Positions 56,461 to 64,000 of a stretch of DNA of 64,000 nt are shown piece by piece. Location of the stretch: assembly GCA_021287185.1 (NCBI GenBank), contig JAJTAZ010000019.1, positions 38,696 to 102,695 on the forward strand, given 5' to 3'. The position numbers and the translations under genes are program-made. The DNA is from Burkholderiales bacterium. Lineage in GTDB: Bacteria > Pseudomonadota > Gammaproteobacteria > Burkholderiales > Burkholderiaceae. The notes beneath the pieces were generated by a model. The model worked only from the letters and a program-made list of their open reading frames with translations. It did not search any database and had not been told where the DNA came from. Position 1 is the stretch's first letter. Each line of letters begins with the position of its first letter.

Positions 56461-58110
56461 TTAGTCAAAGTCTTTGCCCTCTTCAAATTTGGGCAAATAC
56501 ACCAACAACGCCACCACAGCAGCAAAAAACGCCACACCAATCGGATACCACAAACCAAAATACACATCGCCCGTTGCCGCCACCATTGCAAACGCCAATG
56601 TGGGCAAAATCCCACCAAACCAGCCATTGCCAATATGGTAAGGAAAAGACATTGAGGTATAACGAATCCGAGTGGGGAAAATATCCACCAACAACGCCAC
56701 CATTGGCCCATAGACCATCGCGGCCAACACCAACAGCACCCACAGCAAAAACACCACCATCGGACGATTGATTTGTTCGGCATCGGCTTTTAAAGGATAA
56801 CCTGCACGCTCAAGAGCCGCCATGACGTTGCGTTTAAACAGCACACTGTTTTGGCGCGCATCCAATTGACCACCCTCATACGCCTCAACCACCTCATTGC
56901 CAATTTGAATTTGCGCGACCATCCCTGCTGGCGCAGCCTCGTTACGATAAGCCACACCCGACTGTGATAAAAAGGCTTTGGCAATGTCGCAAGAGAATAC
57001 ATTACGAGTACTGGTGTTGAGCAAATTGAACTGAAATGAACAACGAGCAGGATCTGCCAAAACAACCACAGGTGCGCGTTCTTGTGCCGATTGCAGTGCT
57101 GGATTAACGCTGTCGCCCAAGCCTTTGAATAAAGGGATAAACAAAATCGCAGACAGCAAACAACCCGCAATCATAATGGGTCTGCGCCCGATTTTATCGG
57201 ACAAAGATGCAAACAATATGAACGCAGGCATGGCCAGTAGCAATGCAAGCATCATCAAAAACTGTGCTTGCTGAGCGGGCAACTTTAAACTTTGCGTCAA
57301 GAAGAACAGAGCATAAAAATGGCTGGTGTACCAAATGACCCCCTGCCCTGCGCACAAACCCAACATCATGGTTAAGACCTTGCGCAGATTGGGCCAGCGT
57401 GCGAACGAATCCTGTAAGGGAGTGGCGGTCACCAAACCATCGGCTTTGAGTTGCACAAACAGCGGCGACTCGTCCAACTGCATACGCAACCAAATAGAAA
57501 ACCCCAAAAGCAGCATGGACGCTAAAAAAGGAATGCGCCAGCCCCACGCCGCGAACGCATCTTCGCCAATCAACCAGCGCACCGCCGCAGTCACCAAAAG
57601 CGATAAAAACAAACCCAAACTCGCGGTCAGCTGAACCCAGCCCGTATAGCGTCCAAGTTGTCCAGCAGGTGCGTGCTCAGCCACATAAGTGGCCGCGCCA
57701 CCATATTCACCTCCCAAAGCCAAACCTTGCAACATCCGCAAAGCAATCAAGATAATCGGTGCTGCGACGCCAATCGACTCGTATGTAGGCAATAAACCAA
57801 TAATAAAGGTGGACAAACCCATAATCAAAATGGTGACCAAAAACGTGTGCTTACGCCCCACCATATCGCCCAATCGACCAAAAAACAAAGCACCGAAAGG
57901 ACGCACCACAAAGCCCACAGCAAACAGCATCAACGTCACAATAAAGTCTGCGGTTGGGTTATAGCCCGATAAAAAATGCCGCCCTAAAATGGATGCCAAT
58001 GTGCCGTACAAATAAAAGTCATACCACTCAAACGCCGTCCCGAGTGAAGAGGCAAAAATAATTTTTTTATGATACAGAGGTATGGGCGGATGACGCACGG
58101 TGATTATCAA
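56461..58110 (-). CDS. MFS metabolite:H+ symporter (MHS) family transporter
   Basis: A 549-residue transporter with the MHS start FASSLGTAFEWYDFYLYG and GGEYGGAATYVAEHAP. About 110 residues that look soluble (QSAQERAPVVVLADPARC to AEQINRP, with two Cys-containing segments) lie between later helices, a form common in Burkholderiales. The start is uncertain: TTG at 58110 or GTG at 58098, with no ATG at a sensible place. The substrate is unknown, probably a small organic acid. Confidence 0.87.
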   Translation of the reverse strand: MIITVRHPPIPLYHKKIIFASSLGTAFEWYDFYLYGTLASILGRHFLSGYNPTADFIVTLMLFAVGFVVRPFGALFFGRLGDMVGRKHTFLVTILIMGLSTFIIGLLPTYESIGVAAPIILIALRMLQGLALGGEYGGAATYVAEHAPAGQLGRYTGWVQLTASLGLFLSLLVTAAVRWLIGEDAFAAWGWRIPFLASMLLLGFSIWLRMQLDESPLFVQLKADGLVTATPLQDSFARWPNLRKVLTMMLGLCAGQGVIWYTSHFYALFFLTQSLKLPAQQAQFLMMLALLLAMPAFILFASLSDKIGRRPIMIAGCLLSAILFIPLFKGLGDSVNPALQSAQERAPVVVLADPARCSFQFNLLNTSTRNVFSCDIAKAFLSQSGVAYRNEAAPAGMVAQIQIGNEVVEAYEGGQLDARQNSVLFKRNVMAALERAGYPLKADAEQINRPMVVFLLWVLLVLAAMVYGPMVALLVDIFPTRIRYTSMSFPYHIGNGWFGGILPTLAFAMVAATGDVYFGLWYPIGVAFFAAVVALLVYLPKFEEGKDFD

Positions 58111-58195
58111 GTCAGGTCAAAGTTGGCGTATATTAACATACTGGCATGCGCAAAAGCATACCAAAAGGTCAGTCACCGATACTTGAGACCAGATA

Positions 58196-59539
58196 TCAAT
58201 CAACCTGAGCGGGGAATGTCACCATAAACCGTGTGCCTTGTTCAGGCGATGGGGCTGGTTTGGATTCTATTTTTAAAGTGGCATGATGGCGAATCAAGAC
58301 ATGTTTGACGATTGCCAATCCCAAACCTGTTCCTTTGGTGGCACGTGACTGTGCGGTATTGACCCGATAGAAACGCTCTGTCAAACGGGGGATGTGTTCG
58401 GGCGCGATACCCAGCCCCGTGTCGCGCACGCTGAGTGTGGGTTGCTGCTCGGCATTCATATACCACGACAGATAAATATCGCCGCCTTCTGGGGTGTAGC
58501 GCACAGCATTGGACAGCAGATTGCCGACCACACTGGCAATTTCTTGCTCACTGCCCTTGATGTTAATCGGCGCAATGTCTGAGTGAATCTGATGTCGCCC
58601 TGCGGACAAGGCCTGTGCACTTTGAATCTGTTGGTTGAGCAATGCGGGCATGGCGATGTTCTGCGCATCCACATGTACATCGGACTCCAATCGAGAAAGC
58701 ATCAACATGTCTTGAATCAATACAGTCATGCGCTCGGCTTGATGCCGCATCAAATCAATTTGCTTGACGCGCTCATCCACGGGCATATTCGGTTCATCCT
58801 GCGCGTGTTCTAAAAACCCACTGATGACCGTCAAGGGCGTGCGCAACTCATGCGAAGCATTGGCAATAAAATCCCTACGCATCGCATCCACCCGCTCGGT
58901 TTCGGTGATATCGCGACTGACCAAAATCATGCGCTCATCCTCAAAGTCAATCAACAATACTTCAAGGTGTTTGTTGTCCAAAAGCATTTTGAATGGCGCA
59001 TCGTATCGACGCTGTTGCACACACTCAGCCAATAAAGGTTCGCGCACAATATTCATCAACCGCGTACCCAAATCACGCTTTAAATTCAGTGAAAAATGCC
59101 GTTCTGCGACAGGATTGGCCCACTCGATTTGGGTGGATTTGTCCATAATGACCACGCCATCGGGCAGATGGCGCATGGTGTTTTGAAAACGTTCCAACCA
59201 TTCGGCCAGTTGCGCTTCGTGTTTCTCATCGGTACGGCGCAGCGCATACAATTTGGCAAAAATATCCGTCCATACCCCGTGACCCGAAGGGACATTTTTA
59301 CTGGTGGGGTGTGAAAGCCATAAGGCAAACAATTTGAGTTCACGGTAATGTGCCGATAATTGCCACAGTAAAAACACAATCACCCATGCCAAACCGACCC
59401 ATACGGGCAAGAAATATGACAAACACAGAACCAATACGGTCAATACCACCGCAGGCACAGCGGCAGAACGAACAAATGACACTTCTTGATAGGTATTGTT
59501 GGATGTAGCAGGGATATCCGTGCGCGTTTCTGAGTTCAT
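58196..59539 (-). CDS. phoR: Phosphate regulon sensor histidine kinase PhoR
   Basis: Senses phosphate through the Pst transporter and PhoU and phosphorylates PhoB. 447 residues: two close N-terminal hydrophobic segments, a PAS-like region (LPDGVVIMDKSTQIEWANP), a HisKA site FIANASHELRTPLT and an ATPase domain (LSNAVRYTPEGG, DTGLGIAPEH, GTGLGLAIVKH). Last gene of the pst-pho cluster. Confidence 0.95.
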   Translation of the reverse strand: MNSETRTDIPATSNNTYQEVSFVRSAAVPAVVLTVLVLCLSYFLPVWVGLAWVIVFLLWQLSAHYRELKLFALWLSHPTSKNVPSGHGVWTDIFAKLYALRRTDEKHEAQLAEWLERFQNTMRHLPDGVVIMDKSTQIEWANPVAERHFSLNLKRDLGTRLMNIVREPLLAECVQQRRYDAPFKMLLDNKHLEVLLIDFEDERMILVSRDITETERVDAMRRDFIANASHELRTPLTVISGFLEHAQDEPNMPVDERVKQIDLMRHQAERMTVLIQDMLMLSRLESDVHVDAQNIAMPALLNQQIQSAQALSAGRHQIHSDIAPINIKGSEQEIASVVGNLLSNAVRYTPEGGDIYLSWYMNAEQQPTLSVRDTGLGIAPEHIPRLTERFYRVNTAQSRATKGTGLGLAIVKHVLIRHHATLKIESKPAPSPEQGTRFMVTFPAQVD

Positions 59540-59553
59540 TTTATATATCCGTG

Positions 59554-59590
59554 GTCATTGCGAACGTCATTTCATCAGTGGAGCAATGAC
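59554..59590. repeat. GTCATTGC...GCAATGAC inverted repeat between phoB and phoR
   Basis: GTCATTGC (59554-59561) and GCAATGAC (59583-59590) flank 21 bases. The GCAATGAC word is the same as in the mfd tandem repeat, which suggests one dispersed repeat family. Confidence 0.5.
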
Positions 59591-59627
59591 GACAGCGATA
59601 GATTGCCTTCACATGACACATGATACC

Positions 59628-60329
59628 TTATTTTTGTACCTTATCTTGCCAACGATAGCCCACGCCGCGCACCGTTTCAAGGTGTGCTTCCAAACCAAAT
59701 TTTTGTAAAATTTTACGCAAACGCAGAATATGCACATCCACCGTGCGTTCTTCAATGTACACGTGGTCGCCCCACACCAAGTCTAATAACTGCGCTCGGC
59801 TGTACGACCTATCGCTGTGGGTGAGAAAAAACTTGAGCAATTTGTATTCTGTACCACCGATTGGCACCACTCGCTGACCTTGCACCAAACTCAAATCGTC
59901 ATCGCGCAAAACACAATCGGCAAATTGGATTTCCTGCGCGACGTGCTGAGGGGCCGCACGGCGCAATACCGTGTTGATACGCGCCACCAATTCTTTCGGA
60001 CTGAATGGTTTGGTGATGTAATCATCCGCACCCAATTCCAAGCCTTTGAGTTTATCCATCTCCTGCGCACGCGCCGTGAGCATCAATACAGGCAAACGCG
60101 CCGTGCGCGCATCGGCACGCAAAGCATTGAGCCACGCCACGCCTTCACCATCGGGCAGCATCCAATCGAGCACCACCACATCGGGCAAGACTTTTTTCAC
60201 CTGCATGCGTGCCTCAGATAAATTTTTGACACACACCACCGCAAAGCCCGCCTTGCGCAGACTAAACTCCAGTAATGTGGTGATGTCATCTTCGTCTTCG
60301 ACCACCAGTGCGACGGGTTGAATATTCAC
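59628..60329 (-). CDS. phoB: Phosphate regulon response regulator PhoB
   Basis: A 233-residue OmpR/PhoB-type regulator. The receiver domain has the phospho-acceptor in VVLDWMLPDGEG and K in ITKPFSPKEL; the winged helix ends VDVHILRLRKILQK and VRGVGYRW. Activates phosphate-starvation genes. It lies between phoU and phoR. Confidence 0.96.
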   Translation of the reverse strand: MNIQPVALVVEDEDDITTLLEFSLRKAGFAVVCVKNLSEARMQVKKVLPDVVVLDWMLPDGEGVAWLNALRADARTARLPVLMLTARAQEMDKLKGLELGADDYITKPFSPKELVARINTVLRRAAPQHVAQEIQFADCVLRDDDLSLVQGQRVVPIGGTEYKLLKFFLTHSDRSYSRAQLLDLVWGDHVYIEERTVDVHILRLRKILQKFGLEAHLETVRGVGYRWQDKVQK

Positions 60330-60378
60330 AAAACGCCCTTAATCCAATTATTTATTCAATACAACTATTTATAATGAG

Positions 60379-61092
60379 TCATTCATCCTCTTCATCTTCA
60401 GTGCCACTGACATTTTGGTCAGCGCCCGAACTGTAGCGCACATCTTCGCCCTCGGCAATATAGATGGCAACTTCGGCGATATTTTCCGCATGGTCGCCCA
60501 TGCGCTCAATCGCTTTGGCGACCCACAAATCATCCAAAGCTGAACTAATCGTGCGCGGGTCTTCCATCATGTAGGTGATGAGTTGACGCATACTGGCGAT
60601 GTATTGTGCATCAAGTTCCTTATCGCTACTCATTACCGCGCGCGCCTGCGCGCTGTCCTCACGCGCAAAAGCATCCAATGCCCCACGAATCATGGTGTTG
60701 GCCATTTCAGCCGATTGGTAAATCGAATGCACGCGGGGCAAAGCACTGCGCTGCTCACTGCGCAGAACCAGTTTGGCGATTTTAGCCGCTTGATCGGCGA
60801 CCCGCTCCAAATCTGAAATCACGCGAATCACCCCCAGCAACAGACGTAAATCACGCGCTGCGGGTTGGCGACGGGCAATCACCTCCGTACAAAATTGATC
60901 CGCGCTCAAGTGCTCCAAATTGATTTCGCGTTCAATAGTCAGTACTTGCTCGGCCATTTGCGTATCGCCTTCACTGTACGCGAGCACTGCAGCGCGCACT
61001 TGATGTTCAACGCGCCCACCCATGCTCAATACGCGGGTACGCAGATTTTCTAATTCAACTTCGTAGTTTTTTGAAGTGTGTACGTGGTTCAT
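60379..61092 (-). CDS. phoU: Phosphate signalling protein PhoU
   Basis: Links the Pst transporter to PhoR. The ATG at 61092 follows AAAAGGACAC at good spacing and gives 237 residues beginning MNHVHTSKNYEVEL; a 22-codon upstream extension overlaps pstB. Two three-helix PhoU repeats are visible, each with an E/DxxxD-type metal motif (RVISDLERVADQAAKIAK and AKAIERMGDHAENIAE). The tail is very acidic (SGTEDEEDE). Confidence 0.95.
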   Translation of the reverse strand: MNHVHTSKNYEVELENLRTRVLSMGGRVEHQVRAAVLAYSEGDTQMAEQVLTIEREINLEHLSADQFCTEVIARRQPAARDLRLLLGVIRVISDLERVADQAAKIAKLVLRSEQRSALPRVHSIYQSAEMANTMIRGALDAFAREDSAQARAVMSSDKELDAQYIASMRQLITYMMEDPRTISSALDDLWVAKAIERMGDHAENIAEVAIYIAEGEDVRYSSGADQNVSGTEDEEDE

Positions 61093-61150
61093 TTTGTGTC
61101 CTTTTGTGCTTTTTTGTATCTTTGAGAATGGTTTGTAACCAATCAACCCG

Positions 61151-61936
61151 TTAGCCAAATCGCCCAGTAATATAATCTTCTGTTTCCTGACGCGCAGGTT
61201 TCATAAACATTTGACGTGTTTCGCCAAACTCAACCATTTGCCCCAAATACATATAGGCTGTGTAGTCCGACACGCGGGCTGCTTGTTGCATGTTGTGCGT
61301 CACAATCACCACGGTGTAGTCTTCTTTGAGTTCGACAATCAACTCCTCGACTTTCGCCGTTGAAATCGGGTCAAGGGCAGAACACGGCTCATCCAGCAAC
61401 AATACCTCAGGCTTAACCGCAATCGCACGCGCAATGCACAGACGTTGCTGCTGACCGCCCGATAAACTATTGCCACTTTGGTGCAGTTTGTCCTTGACTT
61501 CAGTCCACAACGCAGACTTTTGCAATGCCCATTCTACGCGCTCGTCCATTTCACCTTTGGACAACTTTTCAAACAAACGCACACCAAAAGCGATGTTTTC
61601 ATAAATACTCATCGGGAATGGGGTTGGTTTTTGAAACACCATGCCAATTTTTGCACGCAAAATCGCAATGTCGAGTTTGGATTGCAAAATGTTTTCACCA
61701 CCAAACATGATGGCGCCCTCAGCACGTTGCTCTGGGTACAACTCAAACATGCGGTTCAAGGTGCGCAATAAAGTCGATTTACCACAACCCGAAGGACCGA
61801 TAAACGCCGTGACTTTTTTCTCAGGAATAATGAGATTAATGTCTTTGAGTGCTTTGAATTGATTGTAATAAAAATTTAAATTTTGAATCGCCAGTTTGGG
61901 CGTTTCATTGGCCATATTTACGTTAGATGTCAACAT
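61151..61936 (-). CDS. pstB: Phosphate ABC transporter ATP-binding protein PstB
   Basis: 261 residues. Walker A is [15 protein letters not shown], signature [14 protein letters not shown], Walker [20 protein letters not shown] precedes the ATG at 61936; the internal ATG at 61915 is an alternative. The family-typical [19 protein letters not shown] region is present ([13 protein letters not shown]). Confidence 0.96.
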   Translation of the reverse strand: MLTSNVNMANETPKLAIQNLNFYYNQFKALKDINLIIPEKKVTAFIGPSGCGKSTLLRTLNRMFELYPEQRAEGAIMFGGENILQSKLDIAILRAKIGMVFQKPTPFPMSIYENIAFGVRLFEKLSKGEMDERVEWALQKSALWTEVKDKLHQSGNSLSGGQQQRLCIARAIAVKPEVLLLDEPCSALDPISTAKVEELIVELKEDYTVVIVTHNMQQAARVSDYTAYMYLGQMVEFGETRQMFMKPARQETEDYITGRFG

Positions 61937-61948
61937 CGTGTATTCCTA

Positions 61949-62821
61949 TTAATCGTGTTTGGATGCGTACCAGCGCGTCGCAATATTGATGAAAAGCACC
62001 AGCAAGGTAATTAAAATTGCCCCACCCCATGCAAGATTGTTCCAATTTTCATCAGGCGACAAACCAAACTGGTTAATCACTTGAGGCAAACTCGCCATGC
62101 GCTCGGACAAATTCGTGCTCCAAAAATTATTACCAAATGCGGTAAACAATAACGGTGCCGTTTCACCAAAAATACGCGCCACGCCAAGCAATAAACCTGT
62201 CAACATCCCTGTGCTTGCGGCTCGATAGCCAATCGTAAAAATCATTTTCCAGTAAGGTGTGCCCAAAGCAACTGCGGCTTCGCGCAAAGTATTGGGTACA
62301 AGTTTGAGCATATCGTCCGTGGTACGCACCACCACAGGCAACATGATAATCGCCAAGGCAAACGCCCCAGCCCAGCCTGAATAGGCGTTTTGACGCAAAC
62401 CCAAACCGTAATACGCCACCAAAAACACAAACATACCCACCACAATTGACGGCGCAGAGAGCAAAATATCATTGATAAAACGCACCACCTTGCTCAAGGT
62501 ATTGTTACGTGCATACTCGGCCAAATAAGTCCCTGCCAGAATCCCAATCGGCGTGGTCACCAAGGTGGCCACCAAAACCATCAAGACGCTGCCCACGATT
62601 GCATTTGCCAAACCACCACCCGTTTCACCCGCAGGTGGGGTAATTTCGGTAAACAGCGATGGACTCAGAGCAGTCAAACCTTTGCTAAACAAAGTCCACA
62701 AAATCCAAGACAACCAAAACAGTCCGACCACAATCGCCAAACCAGCCAGCATCAACATCACGCGATTGGTCCACTTGCGACGGCGATAAAGAGGATTACT
62801 CATCAATTGTTCAACATTCAT
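61949..62821 (-). CDS. pstA: Phosphate ABC transporter permease PstA
   Basis: 290-residue membrane protein with about six helices and the EAA loop (NTLREAAVALGTPYWKMIF). TPPAGETGGGLANAIVGS-type periplasmic segment is typical of PstA. It lies 12 bases from pstC and 12 from pstB. Confidence 0.95.
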   Translation of the reverse strand: MNVEQLMSNPLYRRRKWTNRVMLMLAGLAIVVGLFWLSWILWTLFSKGLTALSPSLFTEITPPAGETGGGLANAIVGSVLMVLVATLVTTPIGILAGTYLAEYARNNTLSKVVRFINDILLSAPSIVVGMFVFLVAYYGLGLRQNAYSGWAGAFALAIIMLPVVVRTTDDMLKLVPNTLREAAVALGTPYWKMIFTIGYRAASTGMLTGLLLGVARIFGETAPLLFTAFGNNFWSTNLSERMASLPQVINQFGLSPDENWNNLAWGGAILITLLVLFINIATRWYASKHD

Positions 62822-62833
62822 CTCTTTTACCCC

Positions 62834-63802
62834 TTATTTCACTTGATTGCGTGAAATCAACCACTTGGCAAAAGCCAGTACAATGGTTGTAATCAAAAAC
62901 AACACCAAAGCCAACGCCAACAGTGCCGAACGATGCTCATCCGAACTGGCCTCATTGAATTCATTGGCCAGTGTTGACGCAATGCTATTGCCAGGAGCAA
63001 ACAATGATAAGTTCAAGCCATGTGCATTACCAATCACAAAGGTCACCGCCATGGTTTCACCGAGCGCGCGCCCCAAGCCCAACATCACCCCGCCGACCAT
63101 ACCGATTTTTGTATGTGGAATGACGACATTGCGTACCACTTCCCAAGTGGTCGCGCCCAAACCGTATGCAGATTCTTTGAGCATGGGTGGCACAAGAGAA
63201 AATACATCGCGCAACACCGCTGTGATGAACGGCACAATCATAATTGCCAACACCACGCCCGCAGTCAACACGCCCACACCCAATTGCGCGCCCGAAAATA
63301 ACCCACCAATCACAGGCACATTGCCCAAAGTAACCGCCAAAAAGGGTTGGACATACTTAATAAACAAAGGGGCAATCACAAACAAGCCCCACATGCCATA
63401 AATGATGGAAGGAATCGCCGCCAGCAATTCAATTGCCGTGCCCAAGGGGCGGCGCAACCACGTTGGAGCCAACTCGGTCAAGAACATCGCAATCCCGATG
63501 CTCACAGGCAAAGCAAGCAACAACGCAATTCCAGAGGTAATCAAAGTGCCCGCCACAGGACCCAATGCACCAAAACTGCCTGCCGCCGTGTCCCACTGCT
63601 CTTTGGTTAGAAAACTAAAACCCTCTTTTTGCCAAGTGGGCATTGAGCCAATCACCAAAGACACGATGATGCCGATTAGTAAAATCAGTACCAAAACCGC
63701 ATTGAACTGCGTCAGTAATTTAAACGCCTGATCGACCCAAGGTTTGGGATGAATTTTGGGCGTTACTCGTTCGACTGTATTTTGCATCGTATTCGCAATC
63801 AA
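62834..63802 (-). CDS. pstC: Phosphate ABC transporter permease PstC
   Basis: 322-residue membrane protein with six helices. The EAA loop reads [19 protein letters not shown], and [18 protein letters not shown] is the PstC signature. It follows pstS after a hairpin. Confidence 0.95.
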   Translation of the reverse strand: MIANTMQNTVERVTPKIHPKPWVDQAFKLLTQFNAVLVLILLIGIIVSLVIGSMPTWQKEGFSFLTKEQWDTAAGSFGALGPVAGTLITSGIALLLALPVSIGIAMFLTELAPTWLRRPLGTAIELLAAIPSIIYGMWGLFVIAPLFIKYVQPFLAVTLGNVPVIGGLFSGAQLGVGVLTAGVVLAIMIVPFITAVLRDVFSLVPPMLKESAYGLGATTWEVVRNVVIPHTKIGMVGGVMLGLGRALGETMAVTFVIGNAHGLNLSLFAPGNSIASTLANEFNEASSDEHRSALLALALVLFLITTIVLAFAKWLISRNQVK

Positions 63803-63834
63803 CTTTTATCAGACTGAAATATTGGAATTTTAAA

Positions 63835-63853
63835 AGGTGGGCAGTGCCCACCT
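63835..63853 (-). terminator. Hairpin between pstS and pstC (partial terminator)
   Basis: AGGTGGGC (63835-63842) pairs with GCCCACCT (63846-63853) around a 3-base loop. On minus it is followed by TTTTAAAATT. It probably ends part of the transcripts after pstS or protects the pstS mRNA, giving more binding protein than permease. Confidence 0.65.
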
Positions 63854-63866
63854 AATGTCCTTTGAA

Positions 63867-64000
63867 TTACAAAACTGGTTTTCCAGATGTATCGGTAATG
63901 GCTTTCCAAGACTCTTTGATTTTTACCACCAAAGCATCTGGCAACGGGATGTATTCCAGTGCGGATGCTTGCGCTTGACCTTTACTCAAGGCCCAGTCAA
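63867..64000 (-). CDS. pstS: Phosphate-binding protein PstS, C-terminal end (rest outside window)
   Basis: The last 44 codons read DWALSKGQAQASALEYIPLP, then DALVVKIKESWKAITDTSGK and PVL, with TAA at 63867-63869. This matches the C-terminus of PstS (LP-[DE]-x-V-V-x-x-[IV]-[KR]-x-x-W...). First gene of the pst-pho cluster; its promoter and Pho box lie beyond the window. Confidence 0.9.
   Translation of the reverse strand, partial: DWALSKGQAQASALEYIPLPDALVVKIKESWKAITDTSGKPVL

Overview
The window reads as chromosome of a mid-GC betaproteobacterium, most likely Burkholderiales. The support is a sdhCDAB set read from beside a GntR regulator and mdh, a trpE/G/D/C order, a CopD-like HemJ, and a full pst-pho cluster. 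Gene content is Burkholderiales-like rather than Neisseria-like (pfkA and mdh are present), although the CRISPR repeat carries the same 9-nt promoter element known from Neisseria type II-C arrays. Genus cannot be decided from sequence reading alone.

Layout. 1-6862 is a type II-C CRISPR-Cas locus: the C-terminal third of Cas9, cas1, cas2, then an array of 63 repeats and 62 spacers. The array is transcribed on the minus strand, toward cas2, and ends at a hairpin beside cas2. 6943-10581 is mfd, which carries an in-frame 21-bp tandem repeat. 10657-17536 is the trp operon: a candidate leader peptide and attenuator, trpE, then an inserted pair (an AT-rich reverse transcriptase of the defence/unknown-group kind and a DUF1016/YhcG-like PDDEXK nuclease), then trpG, trpD and trpC. 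17540-23034 holds a CYTH protein, pfkA, a CitE-like lyase, an MFS transporter, a small PDDEXK-like orphan and ispD. 23118-27104 is a Fur-boxed EfeM/EfeB/EfeU iron-uptake operon. 27189-32600 is succinate dehydrogenase, a GntR regulator and malate dehydrogenase. 32892-40704 holds hemJ, an RlmL-like methyltransferase, DUF2288, cca, a frameshifted thioredoxin-fold gene, transaldolase, tRNA-Leu(CAG) and rnr. 40774-46526 holds a lipoprotein, apt, lplT and the zur-(39-aa ORF)-znuCBA zinc operon with a palindromic Zur box. 46673-58110 holds a DLH-family hydrolase, yebC, a DUF853 ATPase, a yybP-ykoY-type manganese riboswitch with terC, carbonic anhydrase, a UbiA-family prenyltransferase, yjcH-actP, uppP and an MHS-type transporter. 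58196-64000 is pstS(partial)-pstC-pstA-pstB-phoU-phoB-phoR on the minus strand.

How it fits together. Most of the window is housekeeping: tryptophan synthesis, the TCA cycle, and Fe, Zn, Mn and phosphate homeostasis, each with a readable control element. Two parts are immune: the CRISPR locus and the RT-nuclease pair. The pair sits inside the trp operon with no visible promoter of its own. The nuclease stop codon overlaps the trpG start (ATGA), so this putative defence module would be expressed and translated together with anthranilate synthase. I consider that arrangement the most interesting observation here.
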